61,592 nucleotides of DNA from Oscillospiraceae bacterium (GTDB taxonomy: Bacteria; Bacillota; Clostridia; Oscillospirales; Acutalibacteraceae), in NCBI GenBank assembly GCA_031268405.1, contig JAIRXF010000016.1, positions 1 to 61,592 on the forward strand. The letters run 5' to 3'. Every line of letters begins with the position of its first letter. The first letter of the stretch is position 1. The notes beneath the pieces were generated by a model that saw only the letters and a program-made list of their open reading frames with translations, was not told the origin of the DNA and did no database searches. Both the position numbers and the translations under genes were made by a program. Positions 19,191-27,995 of the stretch are shown here, in pieces.

Positions 19191-20519
19191 TCAAACTTTT
19201 GCACAGAGATGCGTATCATAAAAAGAATCAAAAATCTCGATAGGCCCTGAGGAAATATTTTGCAAGCTAAAACATTTACCAAAAGCTTCGTTTTTACCAG
19301 ATGAAATCCCGCCAAACATATCTATAATTTTGCATTCAGAAAATTTAGCAAACCCCAAAATAGCAACACTTACAAGATTAGAGCAATCGTAAAAACAATG
19401 TTTACCAATTTTTCTAACAGAATGTGGAATAGTAATACTGGTAAAACTTGAACAATTACTAAAGCAATCATTTTCAAGAAATAAAACAGAGTTTGGGATA
19501 ATAATAGTTGCAAGATTTGAACATTCGCAAAAACAAAAACTTCCAATAGATTTAATAGAATTAGGAAGAGTAATAGATTCAAGATTTGAACATTCTTTGA
19601 AACAACCTTCGGGAAGTGACCTGACAAATATGGGAAGAAGAACGTTTGTAAGGACCGAACATTTCTGAAAACAAAATTCTCTTAAAGACGTCTCATTGCC
19701 CTCAAAAATGACGTTTTTGAGTTTTGAACATCCTCTAAAACAAGCTTTAGAAAGAAACATAAGAGAATCCGGAATGGTAATATCGACAAAATTCGTGCAC
19801 CCTTCGAAACAACTGTCGCCGATCGATTTAACAAAATCTGGCAGACTGATATCTGTTAAATTTGAGCATCCATAAAAACAAAAAGCCCCGAGAGATGTGA
19901 TAGAATTAGAAAAAACAACAGTTTTAAGATTTGAACATTTGTAAAAACATTTTTTGGGGACAGATTTAATAGAACTTGGAATAGCAACAGTGGTAAGATT
20001 ACAGCATCCACTAAAACAAGATTCACCAATGCACTCAATAGAATACGGAATATTGATCTTTTCTAAATTTTCGCAATCTTTAAAACAACAAAAATGAAAA
20101 GAATTAACAGAATCAGGAATAAAAACACTGGTTATGTTTTTATCGTTTGCAAAAGAATGAAACCACAATTTTGAAACATTGTACTTTTTGCTCTCTTTCG
20201 CACAATTAACAATAATCATTGCAGGGATTTCAACATTTGTTTCTGGGTTATTACATTTACATCCAAAAATTTCTATATTTTCAGATCTTTCGCCATTGGA
20301 TATTTGAAACGTAAAAACAATACCATTTAAAATTGAGCTTATCTTGTCTATGTCTTTTGAGGATTTTACTGTTTCTTGATCTTTATGCTCAAACACCAGT
20401 ATTACATCTACATCTTCGGCGTAAACGCAACCGTTACATAGAAAATGATAACAAAAAATAAGCACTAAATTCATTAAAAACCCAAGGGCAATTGGGACAA
20501 AGTTTCTTTTCTTAAACAT
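19191..20519 (-). CDS. Secreted BspA-like leucine-rich-repeat protein with CFxxC ladder
   Basis: The 442-residue product has an N-terminal signal sequence (hydrophobic core about residues 8-27, likely cut near VYA-ED). It then carries about a dozen LRR_5 (BspA/TpLRR) repeats of roughly 23 residues. Such repeats occur in surface proteins that bind host or other bacteria. In eleven repeats the usual AFxxC turn reads CFxxC, giving two cysteines per repeat; only the last repeat keeps AFGKC. No wall anchor or transmembrane tail is seen. The ATG at 20519 is chosen because the signal peptide starts there; the ribosome site (GGTGG) is weak. Confidence 0.85.
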   Translation of the reverse strand: MFKKRNFVPIALGFLMNLVLIFCYHFLCNGCVYAEDVDVILVFEHKDQETVKSSKDIDKISSILNGIVFTFQISNGERSENIEIFGCKCNNPETNVEIPAMIIVNCAKESKKYNVSKLWFHSFANDKNITSVFIPDSVNSFHFCCFKDCENLEKINIPYSIECIGESCFSGCCNLTTVAIPSSIKSVPKKCFYKCSNLKTVVFSNSITSLGAFCFYGCSNLTDISLPDFVKSIGDSCFEGCTNFVDITIPDSLMFLSKACFRGCSKLKNVIFEGNETSLREFCFQKCSVLTNVLLPIFVRSLPEGCFKECSNLESITLPNSIKSIGSFCFCECSNLATIIIPNSVLFLENDCFSNCSSFTSITIPHSVRKIGKHCFYDCSNLVSVAILGFAKFSECKIIDMFGGISSGKNEAFGKCFSLQNISSGPIEIFDSFYDTHLCAKV

Positions 20520-20717
20520 ATATACCACCAAATATAATTTTATTAACTTTAACTTTTTGTGCATTCATCTATAAATTAGTGAATCTAAAATAAAACAAGA
20601 TGTATTCATATTCACTGTAATATTAATAATTCAATTCTTTACTTTATAACAATTTTGCTCTACAATTTAATCTTAATTTTAAGTGTTTTAAAAGAAACTT
20701 CACAAAACAACAAAATT

Positions 20718-21386
20718 TTAATTAGAAAGAGATAAATTTCTCTTTAATTTGGCAAGAACAATTTTTTCGCGCCGCGAGACTTGACTTTGATTTGTTTTTA
20801 AAATTTTAGCAGTTTCACTTTGGGTACATTTTTTAAAGAAACGCAATAGAATTAAGCGTTTATCAAAATACTCCAATTTTTTAATTACCTCTCTTAATGA
20901 AAGATATTCGGCCAATTTCTCTTCCGCAGAATCCACCGGTATATCAAGTTGAGTTCCTCCTTTTTCTTCGCTGGCAGTTAAAGAAAGCAATGCAACGTTT
21001 GAATCTATTGCTTCCGAAAGAGACTCTACGCCAACTTTTAGAATATCAGAAAGTTCTGTAAGTGAGGGTTCCCTGCCATTTTTGACGAAAAATAATTCTC
21101 GTTCTTTTAAGATACACGCAGAAAGAGATTTTAGGTGTCTGCTAACTTTGATTGCACCGCCATTTCGAAACAAAAGTCTAATCTCACCCAAAATCACAGG
21201 TACCGCGTAAGTAGAAAACTTTACTCCTCTGCCAATATCGAATTTATCAATTGCTTTGACCAAACCCAATGATCCAGCTTGAAAAATATCTTCGTATTCC
21301 ATGCCTTTATTTGCAAATCTTTTCGCGCACAAATGCACTAAACCGATATTTTCATCTGCTCGTATTTTTTTTAAACATTTTTCCAT
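20718..21386 (-). CDS. sigF: Forespore RNA polymerase sigma factor SigF
   Basis: SigF directs early forespore transcription. Region 2 is clear (YEDIFQAGSLGLVKAIDKFD, KFSTYAVPVILGEI), region 3 contains IKVSRHLKSL, and region 4.2 has TQSETAKILKTNQSQVSR, typical of sigma F/G. At 222 residues it is shorter than the Bacillus protein (about 255), chiefly at the N-terminus. The ATG at 21386 follows AAAGGAAG. It lies after spoIIAA and spoIIAB on the same strand, but 147 bp from spoIIAB rather than overlapping. Confidence 0.93.
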   Translation of the reverse strand: MEKCLKKIRADENIGLVHLCAKRFANKGMEYEDIFQAGSLGLVKAIDKFDIGRGVKFSTYAVPVILGEIRLLFRNGGAIKVSRHLKSLSACILKERELFFVKNGREPSLTELSDILKVGVESLSEAIDSNVALLSLTASEEKGGTQLDIPVDSAEEKLAEYLSLREVIKKLEYFDKRLILLRFFKKCTQSETAKILKTNQSQVSRREKIVLAKLKRNLSLSN

Positions 21387-21533
21387 CGCACAAGCTTCCT
21401 TTGGATTTTAAAAGAAATACATAAATCTTGCCAAACTCACAATCCATCCGGAAAACCCGCATCTTAAAATCGCATTGGAAACTGATAAAAACCTTAAAAA
21501 CAATGCAACTAGAGCCCCATGCATGCGTCACAT

Positions 21534-21980
21534 TTAGGAAGGTTTTCCTTTCGATACACGCGGTATTATGTTTTTTTCTAAAATAACAGTAGTTCCCTTA
21601 TCTGGTTTTGAGGTAACTTTAACACTATCCATAAAACTTTGCATTACAGCAAAACCCAATCCAGAACGCTCCTCACCACCGGTTGTAAAAAGGGGCTCCA
21701 TAGCTTGATCTACGTTTGACATTCCACAACCTCTATCTCTTACCTTAATGGCGACACGATTCTCAAAAATTTGAGATGTTATGCAAATAATACCGAGAGT
21801 TTTACTATAGCCGTGAACTATGCAGTTGGTAACAGCCTCCGAAACAGCTGTTTTTATATCAGCAAGCTCCGAAATGGTTGGATCAAGCTGGGATACAAAA
21901 GACGCAACAGAGCTACGCGCAAAACCCTCGTTACAAGAACGACTCGCAAATTCAAGCTTCATCTCGTTAATAGGTTTCAA
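21534..21980 (-). CDS. spoIIAB: Anti-sigma F factor / SpoIIAA kinase SpoIIAB
   Basis: SpoIIAB holds SigF inactive and phosphorylates SpoIIAA with ATP. It is a GHKL ATPase: N box EAVTNCIVHGY (near residue 47), G1 box VRDRGCGM, G2 box RSGLGFAVM. The 148-residue length matches the family. The TTG start at 21980 is preceded by AGGTGAGG. It is separated by 394 bp from spoIIAA, which is unusual because the two are normally stitched together. Confidence 0.95.
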   Translation of the reverse strand: MKPINEMKLEFASRSCNEGFARSSVASFVSQLDPTISELADIKTAVSEAVTNCIVHGYSKTLGIICITSQIFENRVAIKVRDRGCGMSNVDQAMEPLFTTGGEERSGLGFAVMQSFMDSVKVTSKPDKGTTVILEKNIIPRVSKGKPS

Positions 21981-22374
21981 AATTCCTCACCTTTCTTTCT
22001 CCAAATTTTCAATGTATAGCTAATTAACCTTAAAAACAATGCAATACTTTAAATTCCTTGTAATTTTAATTCAATGAAAAACACGGTGGAGCTTTATACA
22101 TTTTGAAATACTCTAAGAGAAAAAATAAAACATAAAAAAGATTTTTGACTGCGATCAAACGAGTTTAAAACACTATACAAATTTTTGGCTTGTTTTTACT
22201 TAAATCTCATCTTGAATTTAAATCTCAAGATGTTTACATTTCCCTTAAGGTATTTTGTAAAAATTTACGTCAAACCTCACACAAGAGTTTTGCATTCGTG
22301 TTCGTATAATGCTAAAGCGCACATGATTGTGGGTTTGAGGGCGCTAAAAACCATGCTAATTCAATTCGCTTTAC
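21981..22374 (-). other. 394-bp gap inside the spoIIA locus with paired segments
   Basis: No open frame of note lies here. Paired segments are visible: CATCTTGA/TCAAGATG (22208-22215 with 22225-22232); CAAACC-t-CACA (22271-22281) with TGTG-GGTTTG (22328-22337), enclosing GCATT/AATGC (22292-22296 with 22308-22312); and the competing pair AGCGC/GCGCT (22316-22320 with 22341-22345). The last two are mutually exclusive. It could be a structured leader of spoIIAB or an eroded region. Confidence 0.35.
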
Positions 22375-22689
22375 CTATTCATCTTCTTTCATCACTCCGA
22401 GAGCACCTAGCCCTGAAAGTTTGATAATTCTTTTCATACTGCTAGAAGTACCAACAACCCAAAGTTTTCCTCCCAAAAGTCTTATATTTTTATACCTGCC
22501 CATGATCAAACCTATGCCTGAGCTGTCCATAAAACTAACACGACCAAAATCCAAATACAAAGTGTTGGGACGTTTTTGAGTTATATGATCATCAATAATT
22601 TCTCGCATAGCTTTGGCGGTGTGATGATCGATATCTCCCTCCAGCAAAGCGATGCATTCGCTACCTTGTTGGGTAATTTTTACTCCCAT
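22375..22689 (-). CDS. spoIIAA: Anti-sigma F factor antagonist SpoIIAA
   Basis: SpoIIAA in its unphosphorylated form releases SigF from SpoIIAB. The 104-residue STAS-domain protein keeps the phosphorylatable serine in the motif FMDSSGIGLIMGRYK (near residue 55). The ATG at 22689 follows a G-rich ribosome site (GGGGGCGG). It is first in the spoIIA order. Confidence 0.95.
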   Translation of the reverse strand: MGVKITQQGSECIALLEGDIDHHTAKAMREIIDDHITQKRPNTLYLDFGRVSFMDSSGIGLIMGRYKNIRLLGGKLWVVGTSSSMKRIIKLSGLGALGVMKEDE

Positions 22690-22947
22690 CTACAAAAACC
22701 GCCCCCTCTTTAACAAAAATCAAAAAGGTATATTTCTCGATATCTTTATCAGATCTTAAAAATTACACAACAATCAAAGATACAGAGCACGACGCACCCC
22801 CGGAAAGCAAAATCTATGTAAACACAACCTCTACTTTATACTGTAATCGGTTTCCTGACAGTTATTTATCGTTTTATGTCGCTAGAATCGCTAAAAATAA
22901 AAATTTTCCCAAAATTTCTAAAAACTATTAGTTGAAATCAAACAAAT

Positions 22948-24225
22948 TTAGAAACACTGAAAATTTTCAAATTCCAGTCTAACTTCACGTACCAAGTAAA
23001 AAGAACCAAAAATCAAGACCACATCATCCACACTGCATAAATTTAAAATAGTACAAATGGCTTTTTTTACGTTATCTTCGATATAAACAATTTTTTTGTA
23101 TTTTTTAATTTGATCGGCAAGAATTTTGGGGTCACAAGCCCTACTGCTATTGATATTGGTCACAACAAAAACATCTATTAATGGTGTGATTTTTTCTATA
23201 CAAGAAACATAATCTTTGTTTTCTAACATGGAAAAAATTGCAAAAAAATTTTTCCCCCCAAAATAAATTTTAATTGTATTCATCAAAGAACAAATTGCAT
23301 CAAAATTGTGAGCACCATCTAAAATTATCGGGGGGTTGCGTTTAATAATTTCAAATCTCGCCGGAACATTAACGCTTCTAAGCCCGATGAATCTGTCTTT
23401 GTTTGAAGTAATAAAACCATATTTTTTAATTTCATCTAAAACCTCAAAAACTACAGATAAATTGTTCACCTGGTGTTCACCGACAAGTGGCAATTTATAG
23501 CTCATTCCCTCAAAAATTAAATCCGTGCCGTTAATATCTTTTTTAACAATAACAAATTTCGACCGATTTGGCATCAAAACTCGACTTTTCTTCTCTTTAC
23601 ATTTATTTTCTATAACATCAAATACAGACGACTCCTGATCGGGATATAAAATAGTCGACCGACCAGATTTAATAATTCCACATTTCTCTTTTGCTATTTC
23701 TACCAAGGAACTCCCCAAAATATCTGTGTGATCATATGAAATCGAACATATAACAGATACTAAAGAATCTTTAATTACATTTGTGCAATCCAACCTTCCA
23801 CCAAGCCCAGTTTCAAGTATAATTATATCGCAAGCTTGATCTTCGAACCATTTAAAAGCAATGGATGTTACAACTTCAAATTCAGTCGCACAATCTTTAC
23901 TGTTTTTTGTAAATGGCGCAATAATTTCATAAAGTTTAATTATATCTTCTTTTGAAATTTTTCTACCGTTAATTTGCATGGTCTCACAAAAATCTGTTAC
24001 AAACGGAGAAGTGAATAATCCTACTTTATAACCAGCTTCTGACAAAATAGACGCAAGCATAAAACAAACCGACCCTTTTCCGTTTGTTCCAGCCACATGA
24101 ATAAACTTTAATTTGTCCTGGGGATTACTCAAACAAGCAAGTATTTTATTTATCCTGCTAAAACCCGGCTTTATACCAAATTTGCTTAAACCTTTAATTT
24201 TTTCAAGCACTTTCTCATAAGTCAA
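22948..24225 (-). CDS. folC: Folylpolyglutamate synthase / dihydrofolate synthase
   Basis: FolC adds glutamate to folates. The Mur-ligase-like P-loop HVAGTNGKGSV appears near residue 45, followed by FTSPFV and the DGAHN motif near 305. The TTG at 24225 gives MTYEKVLEKI, the usual start of the family, with GGGAGA just upstream; an ATG at 24246 adds seven residues without a ribosome site. It sits downstream of rplM-rpsI on the same strand. Confidence 0.93.
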   Translation of the reverse strand: MTYEKVLEKIKGLSKFGIKPGFSRINKILACLSNPQDKLKFIHVAGTNGKGSVCFMLASILSEAGYKVGLFTSPFVTDFCETMQINGRKISKEDIIKLYEIIAPFTKNSKDCATEFEVVTSIAFKWFEDQACDIIILETGLGGRLDCTNVIKDSLVSVICSISYDHTDILGSSLVEIAKEKCGIIKSGRSTILYPDQESSVFDVIENKCKEKKSRVLMPNRSKFVIVKKDINGTDLIFEGMSYKLPLVGEHQVNNLSVVFEVLDEIKKYGFITSNKDRFIGLRSVNVPARFEIIKRNPPIILDGAHNFDAICSLMNTIKIYFGGKNFFAIFSMLENKDYVSCIEKITPLIDVFVVTNINSSRACDPKILADQIKKYKKIVYIEDNVKKAICTILNLCSVDDVVLIFGSFYLVREVRLEFENFQCF

Positions 24226-24294
24226 TCTTTTTCTCCCAATGATCATGTTGGAATTGTAAGGTAAAAATTTAAGCCATACGCCTTTACAAAAAAA

Positions 24295-24696
24295 CTATCT
24301 TTTAGAAAATTGTGGAGCACGTCTTGCCGCTTTAAGACCATATTTTTTACGTTCTTTCATTCTCGAATCTCTGGTTAAAAATCCCGCTTTTTTTAATTTA
24401 AGTCTTAAATTTTCTTCGTCATAACAAAGAAGGGCTCTGGAGATACCGTGGCGTATTGCACCTGCTTGACCCGAAACTCCACCACCAGAAACACTGCAAA
24501 CTATATCGAATTCACTCTCTTTTTCCGTTAAAATGAGAGATTGACGAGTAATAGCCTTTAAAGTATCTAACCCAAAATAATCTTCTATATCTCTATTGTT
24601 AATTATAATTTTTCCCGAACCTTTGTATAACCTTACTTTTGCAACTGAACTTTTTCTTCTTCCTGTACCATAAAAATAACCGGAATTGTCATACAT
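24295..24696 (-). CDS. rpsI: 30S ribosomal protein S9
   Basis: S9 binds the 3' domain of 16S rRNA near the P site. The N-terminal [15 protein letters not shown] and the C-terminal RRAPQFSKR tail that reaches the P-site tRNA are present. The ATG at 24696 yields 133 residues; AAGGAG lies 14 nt upstream, rather far. It follows rplM after 165 bp, wider than usual for this pair; the gap holds a hairpin ACTTCAT/ATGAAGT (24768-24774 with 24785-24791). Confidence 0.97.
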   Translation of the reverse strand: MYDNSGYFYGTGRRKSSVAKVRLYKGSGKIIINNRDIEDYFGLDTLKAITRQSLILTEKESEFDIVCSVSGGGVSGQAGAIRHGISRALLCYDEENLRLKLKKAGFLTRDSRMKERKKYGLKAARRAPQFSKR

Positions 24697-24861
24697 AATT
24701 CGAAATTTCACTCCTTGTATTTAAATTTTTAAGTTACAAAACAACACTATCGATCTAAACTTCCAAAACTTCATGAGCGTCAAAATGAAGTGTTTAAAAT
24801 TAAATTAAATCAACAATCAAAACCCATGCGCGCACAGTAAAAATGCAAAAGATCTCTCCTC

Positions 24862-25299
24862 TTATTTTTGTAAAGTCAAGACCTCTGGATTTTGGGCAAC
24901 ATGCTCATGATTATCGTTTTCATACAAACGCAATCTAGTAATAGCTCTTCTGCCAATCGAATTGTGTGGAAGCATTCCCTTCACAGCAAGTTCAACCGCC
25001 ATTTTGGGACGATTTTTCATAATATCATCATATCTAATAGACTTGAGATGACCAATGTATCCGGTGTGCCAATAATGATACTTTTGAGTAAGTTTGTTGC
25101 CCGTAAGAACAACTTTAGAACAATTAACAACAATCACATGATCTCCGCAATCGACGTGAGGGGTAAAAATAGATTTATGTTTGCCTCGTAATATAGAAGC
25201 AACACGCGCGGCAACCCGACCAAGCGGCAATTGCGCAGCATCTATTACATACCATTTGCGCTGAATTTCTTCTGCCTTGGGCATAAAAGTATACATCAT
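24862..25299 (-). CDS. rplM: 50S ribosomal protein L13
   Basis: L13 is an early-assembly large-subunit protein. The segments WYVIDAAQLPLGRVAA, GDHVIVVNC and GMLPHNSIGR are characteristic; the length of 145 residues is normal. AAGGAG precedes two consecutive ATG codons (25299 and 25296), either of which could be used. It leads the rplM-rpsI transcription unit. Confidence 0.97.
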   Translation of the reverse strand: MMYTFMPKAEEIQRKWYVIDAAQLPLGRVAARVASILRGKHKSIFTPHVDCGDHVIVVNCSKVVLTGNKLTQKYHYWHTGYIGHLKSIRYDDIMKNRPKMAVELAVKGMLPHNSIGRRAITRLRLYENDNHEHVAQNPEVLTLQK

Positions 25300-25635
25300 T
25301 TTCTCCTTTTGTATTTGATAATGACTGCAACAAAACTAAACAAAAACAGGAACTTCGTGTTTCAAAAAGAAACAAGCAATTCGGCTGTTTGTTTCTAAAA
25401 CAAAATCAACAATCACGCCGAACGCGTAAAAATTAAAATCAAAAATCGTAAGACTAATAGCATCTTTCGAGCGATTCTCACGGAACTAATGCTATCATAA
25501 AAACACACACCGTGTCAACATAACATAAAAATAAATCGTTGATTGCAATTATTTTGTGACTGATGTTTTAATCTACTCATTTACAATTTCACTTCAAAAT
25601 AAATTTTAAAAACACCAAATATTTCATCAAACCTT
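25300..25635 (-). promoter_or_regulatory. rplM upstream region with attenuator-like hairpin
   Basis: This 336-bp stretch separates rplM from oppF. At 25368-25396 AGAAACAA pairs with TTGTTTCT (8 bp, loop with GC pairs inside). On the minus strand the stem is followed by TTTTG, so it looks like a Rho-independent terminator about 70 nt before the rplM start. That position suits an attenuator in an L13 leader. The remainder shows nothing I can support. Confidence 0.35.
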
Positions 25636-26610
25636 CTATTTGTCAAATAATCTGCAGGCAACGTAATGATTGCTTTTCTCTTCTAAAAGTGCAGGTTGAT
25701 CCTTATCGCAATCTTTGAAAGCCTTAAAACATCTAGTACAAAAACGACAACCATCTGGGGGGTTAATTGGACTTGGAACATCTCCCTCAAGACGTATTCT
25801 TTCTTTTTTAGCAGATAAATCTATGCTTGGAATAGCGGACATTAAAGCTTGAGTATATGGGTTTAGGGGATCTTCGTAAAGATCTTTTTTGCTTGCTATC
25901 TCCATCATTTTACCCAAATACATTACGCCCACGCGATCACTTATATGTTTTACAACGTTAAGTCCGTGAGCTATAAACAAATAAGTCAAACTGAATTCTT
26001 TTTTTAGATCTACGAGTAAATTTACCACTTGAGCTTGAATAGAAACATCAAGAGCAGAAACTGGCTCGTCACAAACAATAAGGCTTGGGTTTAATGCCAA
26101 AGCTCTTGCAATACCAATGCGCTGTCTCTGCCCTCCTGAAAATTCATGAGCATATCGATTACGATAATTGCTAGCAAGCCCAACACAATCAAGCAAATAT
26201 AAAACTCTGGCTTCTATTTCGTTTGATGGCAGCAATTTATTCACACGTATAGGCTCTGAAATGATTTCCCCAATAGTCATTCTTGGGTTTAAAGATGCGT
26301 AAGGATCTTGAAAAATAAGCTGTATGTCTTTACAGTAAGCTCTTCTTTCAGATTTACTTAACGAAATTAAATCTTTCCCTTTAAATATTATTGAGCCCGA
26401 AGTGGGATAATAAACATTAACTATCATCTTGCCTATGGTAGACTTACCACAACCAGATTCTCCCACCAAACCAAAGGCCTCTCCTTTATATATTTCAAAG
26501 GAAACATCATCAACAGCCTTCAAGGTGGCGGTTGGTCGGCCAAAGAAATTTCTTTCAACAACAAAATATTTTTTTAATTTTTTTATTTGCAACAAAGGCT
26601 CAGAACTCAT
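25636..26610 (-). CDS. oppF: Oligopeptide ABC transporter ATPase OppF
   Basis: One of two ATPases of a peptide importer. Walker A GESGCGKST (near residue 51), Q loop, signature FSGGQRQRIGIARAL, Walker B LIVCDEPVSALD, and the C-terminal oligo/dipeptide cysteine motif (CRFCTRCFKAFKDC), which in this family can bind an iron-sulphur cluster. The ATG overlaps the oppD stop by one base (TAATG). Length of 324 residues is standard. Confidence 0.96.
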   Translation of the reverse strand: MSSEPLLQIKKLKKYFVVERNFFGRPTATLKAVDDVSFEIYKGEAFGLVGESGCGKSTIGKMIVNVYYPTSGSIIFKGKDLISLSKSERRAYCKDIQLIFQDPYASLNPRMTIGEIISEPIRVNKLLPSNEIEARVLYLLDCVGLASNYRNRYAHEFSGGQRQRIGIARALALNPSLIVCDEPVSALDVSIQAQVVNLLVDLKKEFSLTYLFIAHGLNVVKHISDRVGVMYLGKMMEIASKKDLYEDPLNPYTQALMSAIPSIDLSAKKERIRLEGDVPSPINPPDGCRFCTRCFKAFKDCDKDQPALLEEKSNHYVACRLFDK

Positions 26611-27581
26611 TATTTTTCCTCCACACTATCTCCATATAAAAAACAACGTACTTTTTGGTTTTCTACGCTCATTAATGTCGGCATTTTTTCTCTACATTTT
26701 TCCATACAATGTTCACATCTGTCGGAAAACGAACAACCCTTGGGCATTCTAAGTGGATCTGGAACCATTCCTTTGATCATGTAGAGTTTTTCGCGGTCTT
26801 CATTTAATTTTGGTATGGATTCAAGCAATCCTATTGTATATGGATGTCTAGGGGTTGTAAAAAGATCTTTAACTCCTGCCTCCTCAACAATTTTGCCACA
26901 ATACATAACAACAACTCTATCAGCCGCCTCTGCAACGACACCTAAATCGTGGGTTATAAGCAATACGGCCATCCCAAACTTCTGTCTTAAATCGTACAAT
27001 AAATCTAAAATTTGAGCCTGAATTGTCACATCAAGCGCAGTTGTAGGCTCATCTGCTATTAAAATTTCCGGATGACAAGACAAGGCCATAGCTATCATAA
27101 CTCTCTGTCGCATACCACCGCTCATTTGATGTGGATAATCATTCATTCTTTTTTCAGGAGAAGGAATTCCAACAAGCCTTAAACACTCAACAACTCTTTT
27201 TAAAGCATCCTCTTTGGAAAGATTCATATGAATGTTAATGCTTTCCAGTAACTGTTTCTTTATGCGGTAAACCGGATTAAGAGATGTCATCGGCTCTTGA
27301 AAAATCATTGAAATTCGATTTCCTCTAATCTTTTGAAGTTCAGAAGTAGACTTCTTGAGAAGATCTTCGTCTTTAAGTAATATCTCTCCATCCAAAATCC
27401 TACCAGGTTTCTGCAGCAATCCCATTATTGAGAGTGAAGTTACACTTTTTCCAGAGCCAGACTCGCCCACGATAGCTAAAATCTCGCCTTTATCGACTCC
27501 AAAACTCACATCGTTAACGGCTCTAACTAACCCCTTTTTTGTAGAAAATTCCGTCTTTAATTTTTTAATTTCAAGCAACAA
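26610..27581 (-). CDS. oppD: Oligopeptide ABC transporter ATPase OppD
   Basis: The partner ATPase of OppF. Walker A GESGSGKSV (near residue 38), signature MSGGMRQRVMIAMAL, Walker B LIADEPTTALD and a C-terminal CSFSDRCEHCMEKC cysteine motif are visible. The TTG at 27581 follows GGTGGTGG. It lies 414 bp downstream of oppC, a surprisingly large gap for this operon. Confidence 0.96.
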   Translation of the reverse strand: MLLEIKKLKTEFSTKKGLVRAVNDVSFGVDKGEILAIVGESGSGKSVTSLSIMGLLQKPGRILDGEILLKDEDLLKKSTSELQKIRGNRISMIFQEPMTSLNPVYRIKKQLLESINIHMNLSKEDALKRVVECLRLVGIPSPEKRMNDYPHQMSGGMRQRVMIAMALSCHPEILIADEPTTALDVTIQAQILDLLYDLRQKFGMAVLLITHDLGVVAEAADRVVVMYCGKIVEEAGVKDLFTTPRHPYTIGLLESIPKLNEDREKLYMIKGMVPDPLRMPKGCSFSDRCEHCMEKCREKMPTLMSVENQKVRCFLYGDSVEEK

Positions 27582-27995
27582 TATTTGCCACCACCCTAAA
27601 CCCTATTATAATTAAATGAAAAATAACTCGCAACCAAATTCTAAAATATTTCCATCAATAAAAAACAAAAATTCTATAAGATCAAAAACCAAGTTTACTT
27701 TTGCAACATATTCCCTATAACCCTCCTTGTACTGCAATCTCAAATGAAAATTTTTAAACCTATATACGTTCTAAGGTATCTACACTCAAGAGAATTAAAA
27801 CTAAAACTCCATACATCTTTTGTATTTTTTGTTTAAAAATCATGTCTTGCAAGTAAAAAACTTCCAAATTCCCAAATGCGCATTTTTTTGAAATGTTTGT
27901 GTTCAACAGAGCCCAAAACTTTAAAGTTAAATATACTTTTATGTTTTTTGTCTAAGAGAATTAAAACCCCATTGTAACATTATGCAAAGATAAAC
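27582..27995. other. 414-bp gap between oppC and oppD
   Basis: This is an AT-rich stretch with no believable open frame, RNA gene or strong hairpin. It may contain an internal promoter for oppD-oppF, but I cannot point to one with confidence. It interrupts what is normally a tight operon. Confidence 0.5.

Noticed and set aside
19370-20038. Leucine-rich open frames on the minus strand within the LRR gene
   Set aside because: They are out-of-frame readings of the same 69-bp-like repeats, not separate proteins.
27788-27973. Two similar AGAGAATTAAAAC copies between oppC and oppD
   Set aside because: Only about 13 bases are shared in AT-rich sequence; not enough to call a repeat family.
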